Below the pieces are notes generated by a model. That model was not told the DNA's origin. It did no database searches and worked only from the letters and a program-made list of their open reading frames with translations. From the NCBI GenBank assembly GCA_945874815.1, contig CAMCIE010000036.1, positions 1 through 9,528 of the forward strand: a stretch of DNA of 9,528 bases, given 5' to 3'. The stretch is from an uncultured Bacteroidales bacterium (GTDB lineage: Bacteria; Bacteroidota; Bacteroidia; Bacteroidales; UBA932). The position numbers and the translations under genes are program-made. This document shows positions 1-7,204 of the stretch, in pieces (position 1 is the first letter of the stretch; the number at the start of each line of letters is the position of its first letter).

Positions 1-387
1 GGATATATCCTGAACATTTCTTCGCTTGCCGCTTGGATGAGCTGGCCGGGTATCGGAATGTACGGCAACACCAAACGTTTTGTCAAAGATTATTCACGCG
101 AGCTCAGGATAGAGTGCCAGAAGACAGGCGTAAGCGTCACGAATGCCTATTTCGGAGCTGTTGACACACCTCTTGTTCCGCTGAGGGATGATTTGAGGAA
201 ACTGGCAAGAGGACTGACTGTAATGATCCGTCCTGAAAAGGCTGTCAACAGGGCTCTAAGGGCTACGTTCAGGCGCCGCAGGGGTGTGATGCCTGGTTTG
301 GTAAACTGGATTTTCCTCCCGCTGGTCGTGATTATGCCGGATTGGCTTTTGGGATGGATTTACCGCAAGGTAAAGAAATTTCTATAA
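1..387 (+). CDS. Short-chain dehydrogenase/reductase (SDR), 3' part
   Basis: C-terminal part of an SDR-family NAD(P)-dependent oxidoreductase; the frame is open from base 1, so the start and the nucleotide-binding glycine motif lie outside the window. The visible 128 residues begin with the NISS strand. Ser8, Tyr21 and Lys25 of the visible part (NISS, then YGNTK) match the SDR catalytic Ser and YxxxK with the usual 13-residue Ser-to-Tyr spacing. The next block (ECQKTGVSVTNAYFGAVDTP) matches the SDR strand that shapes the substrate pocket. The C-terminus is unusual for a soluble SDR: about 25 hydrophobic and aromatic residues (VNWIFLPLVVIMPDWLLGWI) followed by a basic tail (YRKVKKF), suggesting membrane association as in some SDRs acting on lipids. 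Substrate and cofactor preference cannot be read from this fragment. An in-frame ATG at 37 exists but is inside the domain and is not the real start. The stop codon sits inside the inverted repeat at 383-406. Confidence 0.9.
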   Translation, partial: GYILNISSLAAWMSWPGIGMYGNTKRFVKDYSRELRIECQKTGVSVTNAYFGAVDTPLVPLRDDLRKLARGLTVMIRPEKAVNRALRATFRRRRGVMPGLVNWIFLPLVVIMPDWLLGWIYRKVKKFL

Positions 388-410
388 TCAAAATCCTTTG
401 ATTATATTTG
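379..410 (+). promoter_or_regulatory. Predicted trxB promoter (Bacteroidota -33/-7 type)
   Basis: TATATTTG at 403-410 matches the Bacteroidota -7 consensus TAnnTTTG exactly. TTTC at 379-382 is one mismatch from the -33 TTTG element, with a 20-base spacer. Transcription would start near 415-420, giving a leader of about 45 bases before the trxB ATG at 462. The -33 box lies within the last codons of the upstream SDR gene, so trxB can be transcribed independently of it. The prediction is from pattern matching only. Confidence 0.6.
383..406. repeat. Perfect 10-bp inverted repeat over trxB promoter
   Basis: TATAATCAAA (383-392), loop ATCC (393-396), TTTGATTATA (397-406). All ten pairs match, only one of them G-C. 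The repeat contains the SDR stop codon (385-387), fills the spacer between the predicted -33 and -7 boxes, and covers the first half of the -7 box. It could be an operator for a dimeric regulator of trxB, or an AT-rich transcript hairpin ending the SDR message. The stem is followed by only TTTG rather than a long T run, so it is a weak candidate for an intrinsic terminator. Confidence 0.6.
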
Positions 411-461
411 CACCTTGCGCATATAGCTGGGGCTGTATGCCGTTTTAACAAATATGACATT

Positions 462-1394
462 ATGCAGACAGAAACTGTTGAATGCCTCATCGTTGGAGGC
501 GGGCCTGCAGGTTATACTGCGGCAATATATGGCGCGAGAGCCGATATGTCACCTGTCCTTTATGAAGGATTACAGCCTGGAGGACAGCTTACAACTACCA
601 CTGACATAGAAAATTATCCCGGTTTTGAAAACGGAATATCCGGCCCGGAACTGATGGAGGTCATGCGTGCCCAGGCTTCAAGGCTCGGAGCTGATATCCG
701 TACCGGCATGGTCACAGATGCAGACCTTTCAGAAAGACCATTCAGGATAACCATTGACGGCACGAAGGAAATTCTTGCCAGGACTCTTATCATAGCCACA
801 GGAGCGACAGCCAGGTATCTCGGTCTGGAGTCGGAAACGAAATACAAAGGCCTCGGCGTGTCTGCATGTGCCACTTGTGACGGCTTTTTCTACAGAAAGA
901 AAACCGTGGCCGTTGTCGGAGGCGGAGATACTGCTTGTGAGGAAGCAACATACCTGGCAGGACTCTGCAAGAAAGTCTATATGATTGTCAGAAGGGATGT
1001 CCTCAGGGCTTCACAGGCCATGCAGGAAAGGGTCGCAGCAACCGAAAATATTGAAATTCTCTGGAACTGCAATACGAAGGAAGTGCTCGGCGACGGCAAT
1101 TCCGTGAAGGGAGCAAGGATTGAAAGAAAGAATGGCGAGATATTTGATATAGCCCTCGACGGCTTTTTCCTGGCTATAGGACACCATCCTAATTCTGAAG
1201 TTTTCAGCAAATACGTTGCCGTTGACAAGGAAGGATATATTATTACCGAAGGAAAGACTTCAAAGACCAATGTGGAAGGTGTTTTTGCGGCAGGTGATGT
1301 CCAGGACCCTGTTTACAGACAGGCCATCAACGCTGCAGCTTCAGGCTGCCGTGCCGCATTGGATGCAGAAAAGTTCCTTAAACATACCAAATAA
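462..1394 (+). CDS. trxB: Thioredoxin reductase (NADPH)
   Basis: Low-molecular-weight FAD-dependent thioredoxin reductase, which transfers electrons from NADPH to oxidised thioredoxin in the cytoplasm. The predicted 310 residues match the usual 310-320. Motifs in order: FAD-binding GGGPAG at residues 12-17, redox-active CATC at 136-139, NADPH-binding GGGDTA at 153-158, the VRRD segment at 176-179 that usually contacts the NADPH 2'-phosphate (supporting NADPH over NADH), and the second FAD motif with AAGD at 276-279. I chose the ATG at 462 because it places GGGPAG at the normal distance from the N-terminus. The frame extends up to a TTG at 408, but that codon lies inside the predicted -7 box and adds 18 residues unlike any TrxB. 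The stop TAA overlaps the bamD ATG (TAATG), so the two are probably cotranscribed and translationally coupled. Confidence 0.97.
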   Translation: MQTETVECLIVGGGPAGYTAAIYGARADMSPVLYEGLQPGGQLTTTTDIENYPGFENGISGPELMEVMRAQASRLGADIRTGMVTDADLSERPFRITIDGTKEILARTLIIATGATARYLGLESETKYKGLGVSACATCDGFFYRKKTVAVVGGGDTACEEATYLAGLCKKVYMIVRRDVLRASQAMQERVAATENIEILWNCNTKEVLGDGNSVKGARIERKNGEIFDIALDGFFLAIGHHPNSEVFSKYVAVDKEGYIITEGKTSKTNVEGVFAAGDVQDPVYRQAINAAASGCRAALDAEKFLKHTK

Positions 1395-2287
1395 TGAAAA
1401 TCAGAAATTTGTTTTTCGTTCTGACATCATTGATTGCACTCAGCTCGTGCAAGTCTCAGTTTGAAATGATGCTGAACAGCAATGATGTGGAAGCAAAATA
1501 TGAAGCTGCCTTCAAGTATTTCAATGACAGGAAATACAACAAGGCCGCTACTTTGTTCGAGTCCCTTTCAGTTCTTACTGACGGCACCGAGAGGGATGAT
1601 ACCGTACGTTATTACTGGGGCTTGAGCAATTACAAATTCAGGGATTATTATACAGCCGAGACCAATTTCGAGCAATTCATAGAGAACTATCCGCGCAGCC
1701 CTTTCGCTTCAGAGGCAAGATACCTCAGGCTGGATTGCCTGTATAGGTCAACTTTGAGATATGAACTTGACCAGACTCCTACCAACAAGGCAATCGCAGC
1801 TATTTCGGAGTATAAGATTGAATTCCCTTCATCGACCCATATTGAGGATTGCGACCTGATGCTCGAGGACCTTAATGAACGTCTGGACCGCAAAGCTTAC
1901 GAAGGAGCGAAACTCTATTACAAGATGGAGGATTACCTCGCTGCAAGGGTGGCTTTGAGAAATGTCCTGAAGGATGATTCCGACAACATCTACAGGGAGG
2001 ATATTCTTTATTACACGGCGATGGCATCCTACAAATATGCCCATCTGAGTGTCCAGAACAAACAGAAGGAAAGATATCTTGTCTTTGTGGATGATTATCT
2101 CAACTTCATTGGCGAGAATCCGGATTCAAAATATAGAAGGGAACTGGATGCTGTTTACCAGAGGGTGCAGAAAGCCCTCGGAAAGAATCCTGTTACCACT
2201 TCTGATTCCGACAAGTCTGAAAGGGATTTTGCAAGGGAAAGAAAGAATCTTATGAAAGAAAATTCCAAAACCGGGAAAAATAAATGA
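1394..2287 (+). CDS. bamD: Outer membrane assembly lipoprotein BamD
   Basis: BamD (YfiO family), the essential lipoprotein partner of BamA in the complex that folds beta-barrel proteins into the outer membrane. Of 297 residues, 1-18 form a lipoprotein signal peptide (MKIRNLFFVLTSLIALSS) with lipobox LSSC, giving lipidated Cys19. The residues after the Cys (KSQFE) are not the acidic run associated with surface export in this phylum, consistent with anchoring on the periplasmic face. Tetratricopeptide-like helical pairs follow from about residue 33: AKYEAAFKYFNDRKYNKAA, then YYWGLSNYKFRDYYTAETNF with the typical FIENYPRSPFASEA turn, and further pairs to about 265. The tail from about 266 is charged and Lys-rich (KSERDFARERKNLMKEN) and probably disordered. 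The start overlaps the trxB stop by one base. No promoter is visible between the two, so bamD likely depends on trxB transcription. Confidence 0.93.
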   Translation: MKIRNLFFVLTSLIALSSCKSQFEMMLNSNDVEAKYEAAFKYFNDRKYNKAATLFESLSVLTDGTERDDTVRYYWGLSNYKFRDYYTAETNFEQFIENYPRSPFASEARYLRLDCLYRSTLRYELDQTPTNKAIAAISEYKIEFPSSTHIEDCDLMLEDLNERLDRKAYEGAKLYYKMEDYLAARVALRNVLKDDSDNIYREDILYYTAMASYKYAHLSVQNKQKERYLVFVDDYLNFIGENPDSKYRRELDAVYQRVQKALGKNPVTTSDSDKSERDFARERKNLMKENSKTGKNK

Positions 2288-2345
2288 AACCATCATTGAA
2301 TCCCGCGGTATAACTAAATAGGAGAATATTAAAAATTACATACAA

Positions 2346-2666
2346 ATGGCAAAAAAAGTACCTACAAACACAATCACAAGAGACCTTTGTGACTTGGCTG
2401 CACCTACTGGAAATATCTATGAGACAGTAGTTATCCTTTCAAAACGTGCAAATCAGATTGCAATCGCCGAGCAGAAAGAGCTCACCCGCAAGCTTGAAGA
2501 CTTCAAGAACGACCGTGATACCATGGAAGAAGTATTCGAGAACAGGGAGCAGATTGAGATTTCAAAATATTACGAAAGACAGCCTAAACCATCACTCGTT
2601 GCCATAGAAGAGTTCAAGGATAACGAGATTCTTTACAGGATGGCTAAACAGGAAGACAACGACTGA
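2346..2666 (+). CDS. rpoZ: RNA polymerase omega subunit, Bacteroidota type
   Basis: A 106-residue protein of the omega/Rpb6 family in the divergent Bacteroidota form. Omega binds the C-terminal part of beta-prime and helps assemble and stabilise RNA polymerase. The supporting segment is residues 11-42, TRDLCDLAAPTGNIYETVVI followed by LSKRANQIAIAE, which parallels the omega core in which a conserved Tyr/Val helix precedes a basic ARRARQ-like helix. The rest is charged and helical and ends in EDND. Position between bamD and recN fits omega genes in this phylum. The 58-base gap after bamD (2288-2345) shows neither a TAnnTTTG box nor a terminator hairpin. An AGGAG at 2320-2324 is 21 bases from the ATG, too far to act as a Shine-Dalgarno site; the A-rich leader just before the ATG is the usual signal here. 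The stop is two bases before recN. Confidence 0.85.
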   Translation: MAKKVPTNTITRDLCDLAAPTGNIYETVVILSKRANQIAIAEQKELTRKLEDFKNDRDTMEEVFENREQIEISKYYERQPKPSLVAIEEFKDNEILYRMAKQEDND

Positions 2667-2668
2667 TT

Positions 2669-4342
2669 ATGCTTCAAAGGCTTCACGTCAGCAATTATGT
2701 ATTGATAGACTCTCTGGATATTGATTTTCCGGAGGGTCTGATTATTATTACAGGTCAGACCGGTGCCGGAAAGTCCATTCTTCTGGGAGCTTTATCCCTG
2801 CTCATGGGTGCAAAGGCTGATGCCGGGATGATCAAGGACGGAGCCGACAATTGTGTGGTCGAGGGCGAATTTGAGACCTCCGACCCTGTTATTCGTGCCC
2901 TGCTTGATGAGAACGACGTTGATTGGGAGGACGGTCATCTGATCATCCGCCGTCTGGTCAATCCGTCCGGAAGGTCCAGGGCTTTTGTGAATGATTCTCC
3001 CGTATCTGTGGGGATTCTGCAGGATCTGTCTTCCCGCCTGGTGGATATTCATTCACAACATCAGACTTTGCTCCTTTCAGACCGTCAGTTCCAGTTGTCG
3101 GTGCTTGACCATTATGCAGGCAATGGAGAACTTCTGGCCGAATGTGGCAAGGCGTGGAAGAGGGTACAGGACTTGAAGTCCGAAATAAGCTCGCTCGATG
3201 AGCAGATTGCAAGGTCTGAAAGAGACCGTGACTATAATGAGGCGCAATTCAGGCAGCTTGAGGCTGCCTCATTGAAAGAAGGCGAACTTGCCGAACTGGA
3301 GGATGAGCAGAGGCAACTTGCCAATGCAGAAGAGATAAAGACCTGCCTCTGCACGGCTGAGTCTGCCTTTGACCAGAATTCTTCTGAAGGGGGCGCTTCC
3401 ATTGATACTTCCCTGAAGGAGGCTGTAAGACAGCTTTCCAAAGCCGGACGGTTCATTCCGGATGCAACATCTCTCTCTGAGAGGCTTGATTCATGCAGGC
3501 TGGAGCTTGAAGACATCCTGTCCGAAATTTCCTCAATTAATTCTTCTGTGAATTTGTCGCAGAGCAGGCTTGAAGAAGTTGAGGACCGTATGTCCTTGAT
3601 TTACGGGCTCATGCACAAGCATGCCTGTGCCAGTGAAAGTGAATTGATAGGCCTCAGGGACAATTTGTCGATGACAATATGCGACAGTACCCTTCTACAG
3701 GAAAAACGAAAGTCTCTGGTTCTAGCCTTGGAACCTGCCAGGGGACATTATTCCAAAATTGCAGATTCTCTGCACAAGTCCAGGGAAGCAGCCATGAAAC
3801 CATTGTCAGGATCAATCCAGGAATCGGTGCGCTCTCTTGAACTTCCTTATGCAGTGTTTGAGGTGGTAATTTCCGAGGTTGCTCCGAGTGCTTCCGGCAC
3901 GGATCAGGTAACATTCCTCTTCAGCGCCAACGGAACGGCTCCTGCTGATGTGGCAAAATGTGCATCAGGAGGTGAGCTTTCACGAATAATGCTGTCCCTG
4001 AAAGCAATGATGGCAACTTTCACACAGATGCCTACTCTTATTTTTGATGAAATTGATACTGGCGTATCGGGAAGCGTTGCTGACAAAATCGGTTCCATGA
4101 TCTGCCAGATGGGACAATCCATGCAAGTATTTGCCATCACGCACCTGCCTCAGGTCGCTGCAAAGGGCAAAGCGCACTATCTTGTGAGCAAGGAAATGAA
4201 CCCTCAGACTGGAAAAGCAGTCTCGTCAATCAACAGGCTTGGTGAGAGGGAACGAGTGCTTGAACTTGCACGCATGTTAAGCGGCTCCACTCTGACTGAA
4301 GCCGCCATCGCAAATGCTGAATCTCTTCTGAAAGGTTGTTAG
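2669..4342 (+). CDS. recN: DNA repair protein RecN
   Basis: RecN, an SMC-like ATPase acting in RecA-dependent double-strand-break repair, thought to hold or tether DNA ends. Its 557 residues match the family (about 550-560). Walker A GQTGAGKS is at residues 29-36 and the Q-loop region VDIHSQHQ at 125-132. A coiled coil with a hinge-like centre covers roughly 155-370, rich in Glu, Leu and Ser. The ABC signature ASGGELSR is at 432-439, Walker B LIFDE at 457-461 followed by IDTGVSG, and the switch histidine in ITHLPQVAAKG at 490-500. All ATPase elements are intact. The ATG lies two bases after the rpoZ stop, so it is probably the last gene of the trxB-bamD-rpoZ-recN run. Its stop overlaps the stop of the convergent LysM gene by four bases. 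No LexA-type box is apparent upstream. Confidence 0.97.
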   Translation: MLQRLHVSNYVLIDSLDIDFPEGLIIITGQTGAGKSILLGALSLLMGAKADAGMIKDGADNCVVEGEFETSDPVIRALLDENDVDWEDGHLIIRRLVNPSGRSRAFVNDSPVSVGILQDLSSRLVDIHSQHQTLLLSDRQFQLSVLDHYAGNGELLAECGKAWKRVQDLKSEISSLDEQIARSERDRDYNEAQFRQLEAASLKEGELAELEDEQRQLANAEEIKTCLCTAESAFDQNSSEGGASIDTSLKEAVRQLSKAGRFIPDATSLSERLDSCRLELEDILSEISSINSSVNLSQSRLEEVEDRMSLIYGLMHKHACASESELIGLRDNLSMTICDSTLLQEKRKSLVLALEPARGHYSKIADSLHKSREAAMKPLSGSIQESVRSLELPYAVFEVVISEVAPSASGTDQVTFLFSANGTAPADVAKCASGGELSRIMLSLKAMMATFTQMPTLIFDEIDTGVSGSVADKIGSMICQMGQSMQVFAITHLPQVAAKGKAHYLVSKEMNPQTGKAVSSINRLGERERVLELARMLSGSTLTEAAIANAESLLKGC

Positions 4343-6042
4343 TACTGCTTTACGCTCCATCCGCTTCCGTAAACGATTCTGCGGACTCCTTCATTCACCC
4401 ATCCCTTGTCAGAATTCTCCCTTCTGAACATGAAATTGCTCTGAAGCATCTTCCTGTCTTCGAGTTTGTCCATCCATGACCTTCCATGCCTGCTTGACAT
4501 CTCAAGGCAGTATCGGGTGATGTCATAGCCCTGGAAAGCATACTGTGACGGCTCGGCATTGAACAGGGCACGGTATTTCATGAGGAAGCTCATGACCTTC
4601 TTGTCATTGTAGTCGATATTGTATGCGTTGCAGACATGTAGGTTTGCGTTGTGAAGGTTCTCGACCTCGATGGTCTCGAAGTTCCTTATCTTGGCCGGAG
4701 CATAGAGGACTACGTCGTATTTATTGTGAATCAGGAGGTTGATGTTCCTGACTACGTCATTTACGAAAGCCTCGCTTTCAGATGCTACCACGAATCTGTT
4801 GCATGCAGTCAGACTCATCATTCCAGATAATGGCCCGAGCACATTCCTTCCTTCGAGAATGCTGTATGAGAAAGGCTTGATGCTTATGCCCTGGGACTCA
4901 AGAGCTTCTCTCATCATAGAAACTGTTGCATTGTCCCTTGAGCCTTTTTCTGTAATGAACAGCACCTGGTCGTCTTTGCGCATCTGCTGTTTCATCCATT
5001 TGGCAAGGTCTTCATACTGAATGCGGTGCGGAGTAGGAATCTGGATCAGATTGTTGAATTCCGCAGCGAGTGCCTCTGCCTTAGGATCAAGCGGGGACAC
5101 AACAGGGCAGGAGTGCGGCACAGATTTCAATGTCCTTTCAAGGTCCGCGCTTGAAACAGGCCCGATGACAATGTCACTGTGTCCTATTCCCTCATATACT
5201 GCAGCCTGGGTCTGGAGAGCGGAATCGAAAAGCTTCAAATCAATGTCCATGCCTTCTTCAGCAAGGTCACGTACGGCAACAAGAGCTCCTGCATAGAAGT
5301 CCATATTATTCCTGCTGCACTGCTGGCCATCCGCCTTCAACGGAAGTATGAGGGAGAGATTGATCTTTCTGTCCCATAAGAATGAGTCAAAGTCTTGCTC
5401 CTCTTCATTCTCTTCGGTCTGTTTCTCCTGTTCTACCTGTTCGGCCGGCTGTTCATCAGCAAGCAGGTCATCTTCAAATATCTCATCAGCAAAAGGTATC
5501 TCAAGTTTCTGTCTTGCAGACAGTTTCCTTCCTTCAAGATTGTTAGCCTTCATGATTGCAGTAACGGACACGCCGTATTTCTCCGCTATCATATCCAGGT
5601 CTTCGAACCATTTGACTGTATGAACCTTTCTCTTTCTGGTCTTTTCCTGCTTTTTAGGCTGCTCCTTCTGCTCTTCAACAGATTTCGGTTGCAGGGCTTC
5701 TTCCTGCACAGTCTCCTGCTGTCTGGCATTTGCCGCAATTTCAGCCTTAGACAAAATTGGAATCAGAATTATGCCATTTTTCTTCAGCCCAGTCTCCTTC
5801 AAATTCGGATTGGCCTTGTAAATGTCATCAATGCTGACCTCATAGGCCTTGCTGATAGAATACAAGGTCTGCTTTTCCAGTACGATATGCGAATAGTAAG
5901 TCTTGCCGTCAACTTTCACTTTTTCCTTTGAAACGGTGACAGGTGCGGCTTCATAAGTCTGTGCAGAGGCAGCCTGGCCGATATATGTAAAGCAGACAAC
6001 AAGCAAAATCAGTCTGCAAAGAATCTTTTTCAAATTATCCAT
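4339..6042 (-). CDS. Secreted LysM protein with binding-protein-like domain
   Basis: Predicted exported, peptidoglycan-binding protein of 567 residues. A signal peptide has basic residues (MDNLKK), a hydrophobic core (ILCRLILLVVCFTYIG) and a likely signal peptidase I site after ASA at residue 27. LysM 1 spans about 48-96 (YYSHIVLEKQTLYSISKAY through GIILIPIL). LysM 2 spans about 139-184 (KVHTVKWFEDLDMIAEKYG through LEIPF). The joining segments, 100-137 and 188-222, are Glu/Gln/Lys-rich and probably flexible. The C-terminal domain, about 226-567, looks like a type-1 periplasmic-binding-protein fold: INLSLILPLKAD, then DIVIGPVSS, PVVSPLDP, QVLFITEKG, and YAFQGYDITRYC. The same broad arrangement is seen in Bacteroidota proteins often annotated as LysM or substrate-binding, and the fold recalls the C-terminal domain of LpoA, an activator of penicillin-binding protein 1A; an envelope or wall-synthesis role is inference. 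It is the last gene of the ompH-glycosyltransferase run, 34 bases after the latter. Confidence 0.85.
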   Translation of the reverse strand: MDNLKKILCRLILLVVCFTYIGQAASAQTYEAAPVTVSKEKVKVDGKTYYSHIVLEKQTLYSISKAYEVSIDDIYKANPNLKETGLKKNGIILIPILSKAEIAANARQQETVQEEALQPKSVEEQKEQPKKQEKTRKRKVHTVKWFEDLDMIAEKYGVSVTAIMKANNLEGRKLSARQKLEIPFADEIFEDDLLADEQPAEQVEQEKQTEENEEEQDFDSFLWDRKINLSLILPLKADGQQCSRNNMDFYAGALVAVRDLAEEGMDIDLKLFDSALQTQAAVYEGIGHSDIVIGPVSSADLERTLKSVPHSCPVVSPLDPKAEALAAEFNNLIQIPTPHRIQYEDLAKWMKQQMRKDDQVLFITEKGSRDNATVSMMREALESQGISIKPFSYSILEGRNVLGPLSGMMSLTACNRFVVASESEAFVNDVVRNINLLIHNKYDVVLYAPAKIRNFETIEVENLHNANLHVCNAYNIDYNDKKVMSFLMKYRALFNAEPSQYAFQGYDITRYCLEMSSRHGRSWMDKLEDRKMLQSNFMFRRENSDKGWVNEGVRRIVYGSGWSVKQY

Positions 6043-6055
6043 ATTGTCAAATTCC

Positions 6056-6072
6056 GTTCAGAATTCCTGAAC
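6056..6072. repeat. Small inverted repeat in 34-base gap
   Basis: GTTCAG (6056-6061), loop AATTC, CTGAAC (6067-6072): a 6-bp stem with an EcoRI-like core, between the glycosyltransferase stop and the LysM-protein start. On the minus strand, the direction of transcription, the repeat is followed by GGAATTTGAC and not a T run, so it is not a good terminator for that message. It could be a processing or mRNA-stability hairpin, or chance. Confidence 0.3.
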
Positions 6073-6076
6073 TGTT

Positions 6077-7204
6077 TTATTTTCTGATCTGATTTATGAA
6101 ATCAATCAATTGTTCGGAGAAACTCTTCCATGAAAGCCGTTCTTTCTCCTTTCTTATATTAGTGATGAAAGACTGTTTCAGCTGAGCTTCTGCAAAATAT
6201 CTTTCAATCTCATGCATGATTGCCTGTGGTGTGCATTCTGGGGCAACTATTCCGGTCCCTGTGTCACCTACGGTCTCCTTGAGTCCGCCCACATCAGTCA
6301 CAATCATAGGTACTTCAAAATGATAGGCTACTGAACTTATCCCGCTTTGTGTTGCACTCCTGTATGGAAGGACCGCGATATCTGCCGCGGAGAAGAACAC
6401 TGACACCTCGGAATCCTTTATATATTTCAAGCTCATGTGAATCCTTTCCGGTTTTGCAATCCGGTCAATTATCTTCTGATATCTGTCGAATGAGCCATAA
6501 GGTTCACCGGCAATGATTAGCTGATAGTCTTCAGGCAGTTTTTCAAAAGCTTCAAGCAGGATGTCAAGCCCTTTATACAGCCTTATCAGGCCGAAAAACA
6601 GTATGGTCTTTCTTTTCGGATCCAGACCGAGCTTGCGTGAGGCTTCCTCACGAGGAATCCGCTCCCCGAAATGGGAGTAGAGCGGATGCTGGATCACTCT
6701 GAATTCTGCATCCGGGCGCAGTCTCAGAAGGTCTTTGGATACCGCTTCGCACAAGGTGACGGAGCCGTCGCTTCCCGAAAGGAAATATTTAGTCAGCGGA
6801 GTGTCGAAGAATCGCTGCTCATGCGGAACGACATTGTCCAGGATTGAAATTACCTTGCAATGCTTCCTCATCCGACGGGTAATGTAGCCCAGAGAAGGCG
6901 CGAAATATGACATCCAGTATCTGACAATCAGCACGTCAGGCTCCCAGGCACGGATTTGCCTGTAAGTGCTGACATAAGAAAAAGGATTAGCCGTATCAAG
7001 CAGAGATACGCTCTCCACCGGTACGGCTTCATCATCTTTTGTAACATACTGCGTCTTTCCCGGAAAAAGGAATTCAGGATATTGTCTCTTGAAATTGAAT
7101 GCCTTGACAATATGAGTTTTGCTCAGTTCTCCGTAAAGACAAGCGTTAAACTGAGAAATTCCTCCGCGATACGGGTAGAAACAGGACAGTATAGCTATTT
7201 TCAA
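6077..7204 (-). CDS. Glycosyltransferase, family 4 (GT-B fold)
   Basis: Predicted 375-residue retaining glycosyltransferase of the GT4 type; acceptor and sugar donor are unknown. The N-terminal acceptor half starts with a Rossmann strand and glycine loop (KIAILSCFYPYRGGISQFN, residues 2-20). The C-terminal donor half begins at ILFFGLIRLYKGLDILLEAF (201-220), continues with LIIAGEPYG (229-237) and ADIAVLPYRSATQSGISS (274-291), and ends with VPMIVTDVGGLKE (298-310). The classical E-x7-E donor motif is replaced by the TQSGISSVAY segment, a variant seen in a GT4 subgroup. The start must be TTG at 7202-7204: the in-frame codon before it is the TAA of ompH, the next Met is residue 98, and the first Rossmann strand would be lost. 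It is in the same frame as ompH with no bases between, implying coupled translation. The neighbours suggest envelope glycan work, but this is weak evidence. Confidence 0.9.
   Translation of the reverse strand: MKIAILSCFYPYRGGISQFNACLYGELSKTHIVKAFNFKRQYPEFLFPGKTQYVTKDDEAVPVESVSLLDTANPFSYVSTYRQIRAWEPDVLIVRYWMSYFAPSLGYITRRMRKHCKVISILDNVVPHEQRFFDTPLTKYFLSGSDGSVTLCEAVSKDLLRLRPDAEFRVIQHPLYSHFGERIPREEASRKLGLDPKRKTILFFGLIRLYKGLDILLEAFEKLPEDYQLIIAGEPYGSFDRYQKIIDRIAKPERIHMSLKYIKDSEVSVFFSAADIAVLPYRSATQSGISSVAYHFEVPMIVTDVGGLKETVGDTGTGIVAPECTPQAIMHEIERYFAEAQLKQSFITNIRKEKERLSWKSFSEQLIDFINQIRK

Noticed and set aside
408..461. Extension of trxB to a TTG at 408
   Set aside because: The TTG is part of the predicted -7 promoter box, and the added 18 residues do not resemble the N-terminus of thioredoxin reductases.
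2320..2324. AGGAG as Shine-Dalgarno site for rpoZ
   Set aside because: It is 21 bases from the ATG, too far to pair usefully, and the phylum rarely uses Shine-Dalgarno initiation.
5395..5931. 178-codon plus-strand frame opposite the LysM gene
   Set aside because: It lies entirely antisense to a well-supported coding region. Its Leu/Phe/Ser-rich product is what the complement of Glu/Lys/Gln-rich codons gives.
6056..6076. Hairpin plus T-rich stretch as a plus-strand terminator
   Set aside because: On the plus strand a T-rich run does follow the 6-bp stem, but no plus-strand gene ends nearby, so there is nothing for it to terminate except possible antisense transcripts from recN.
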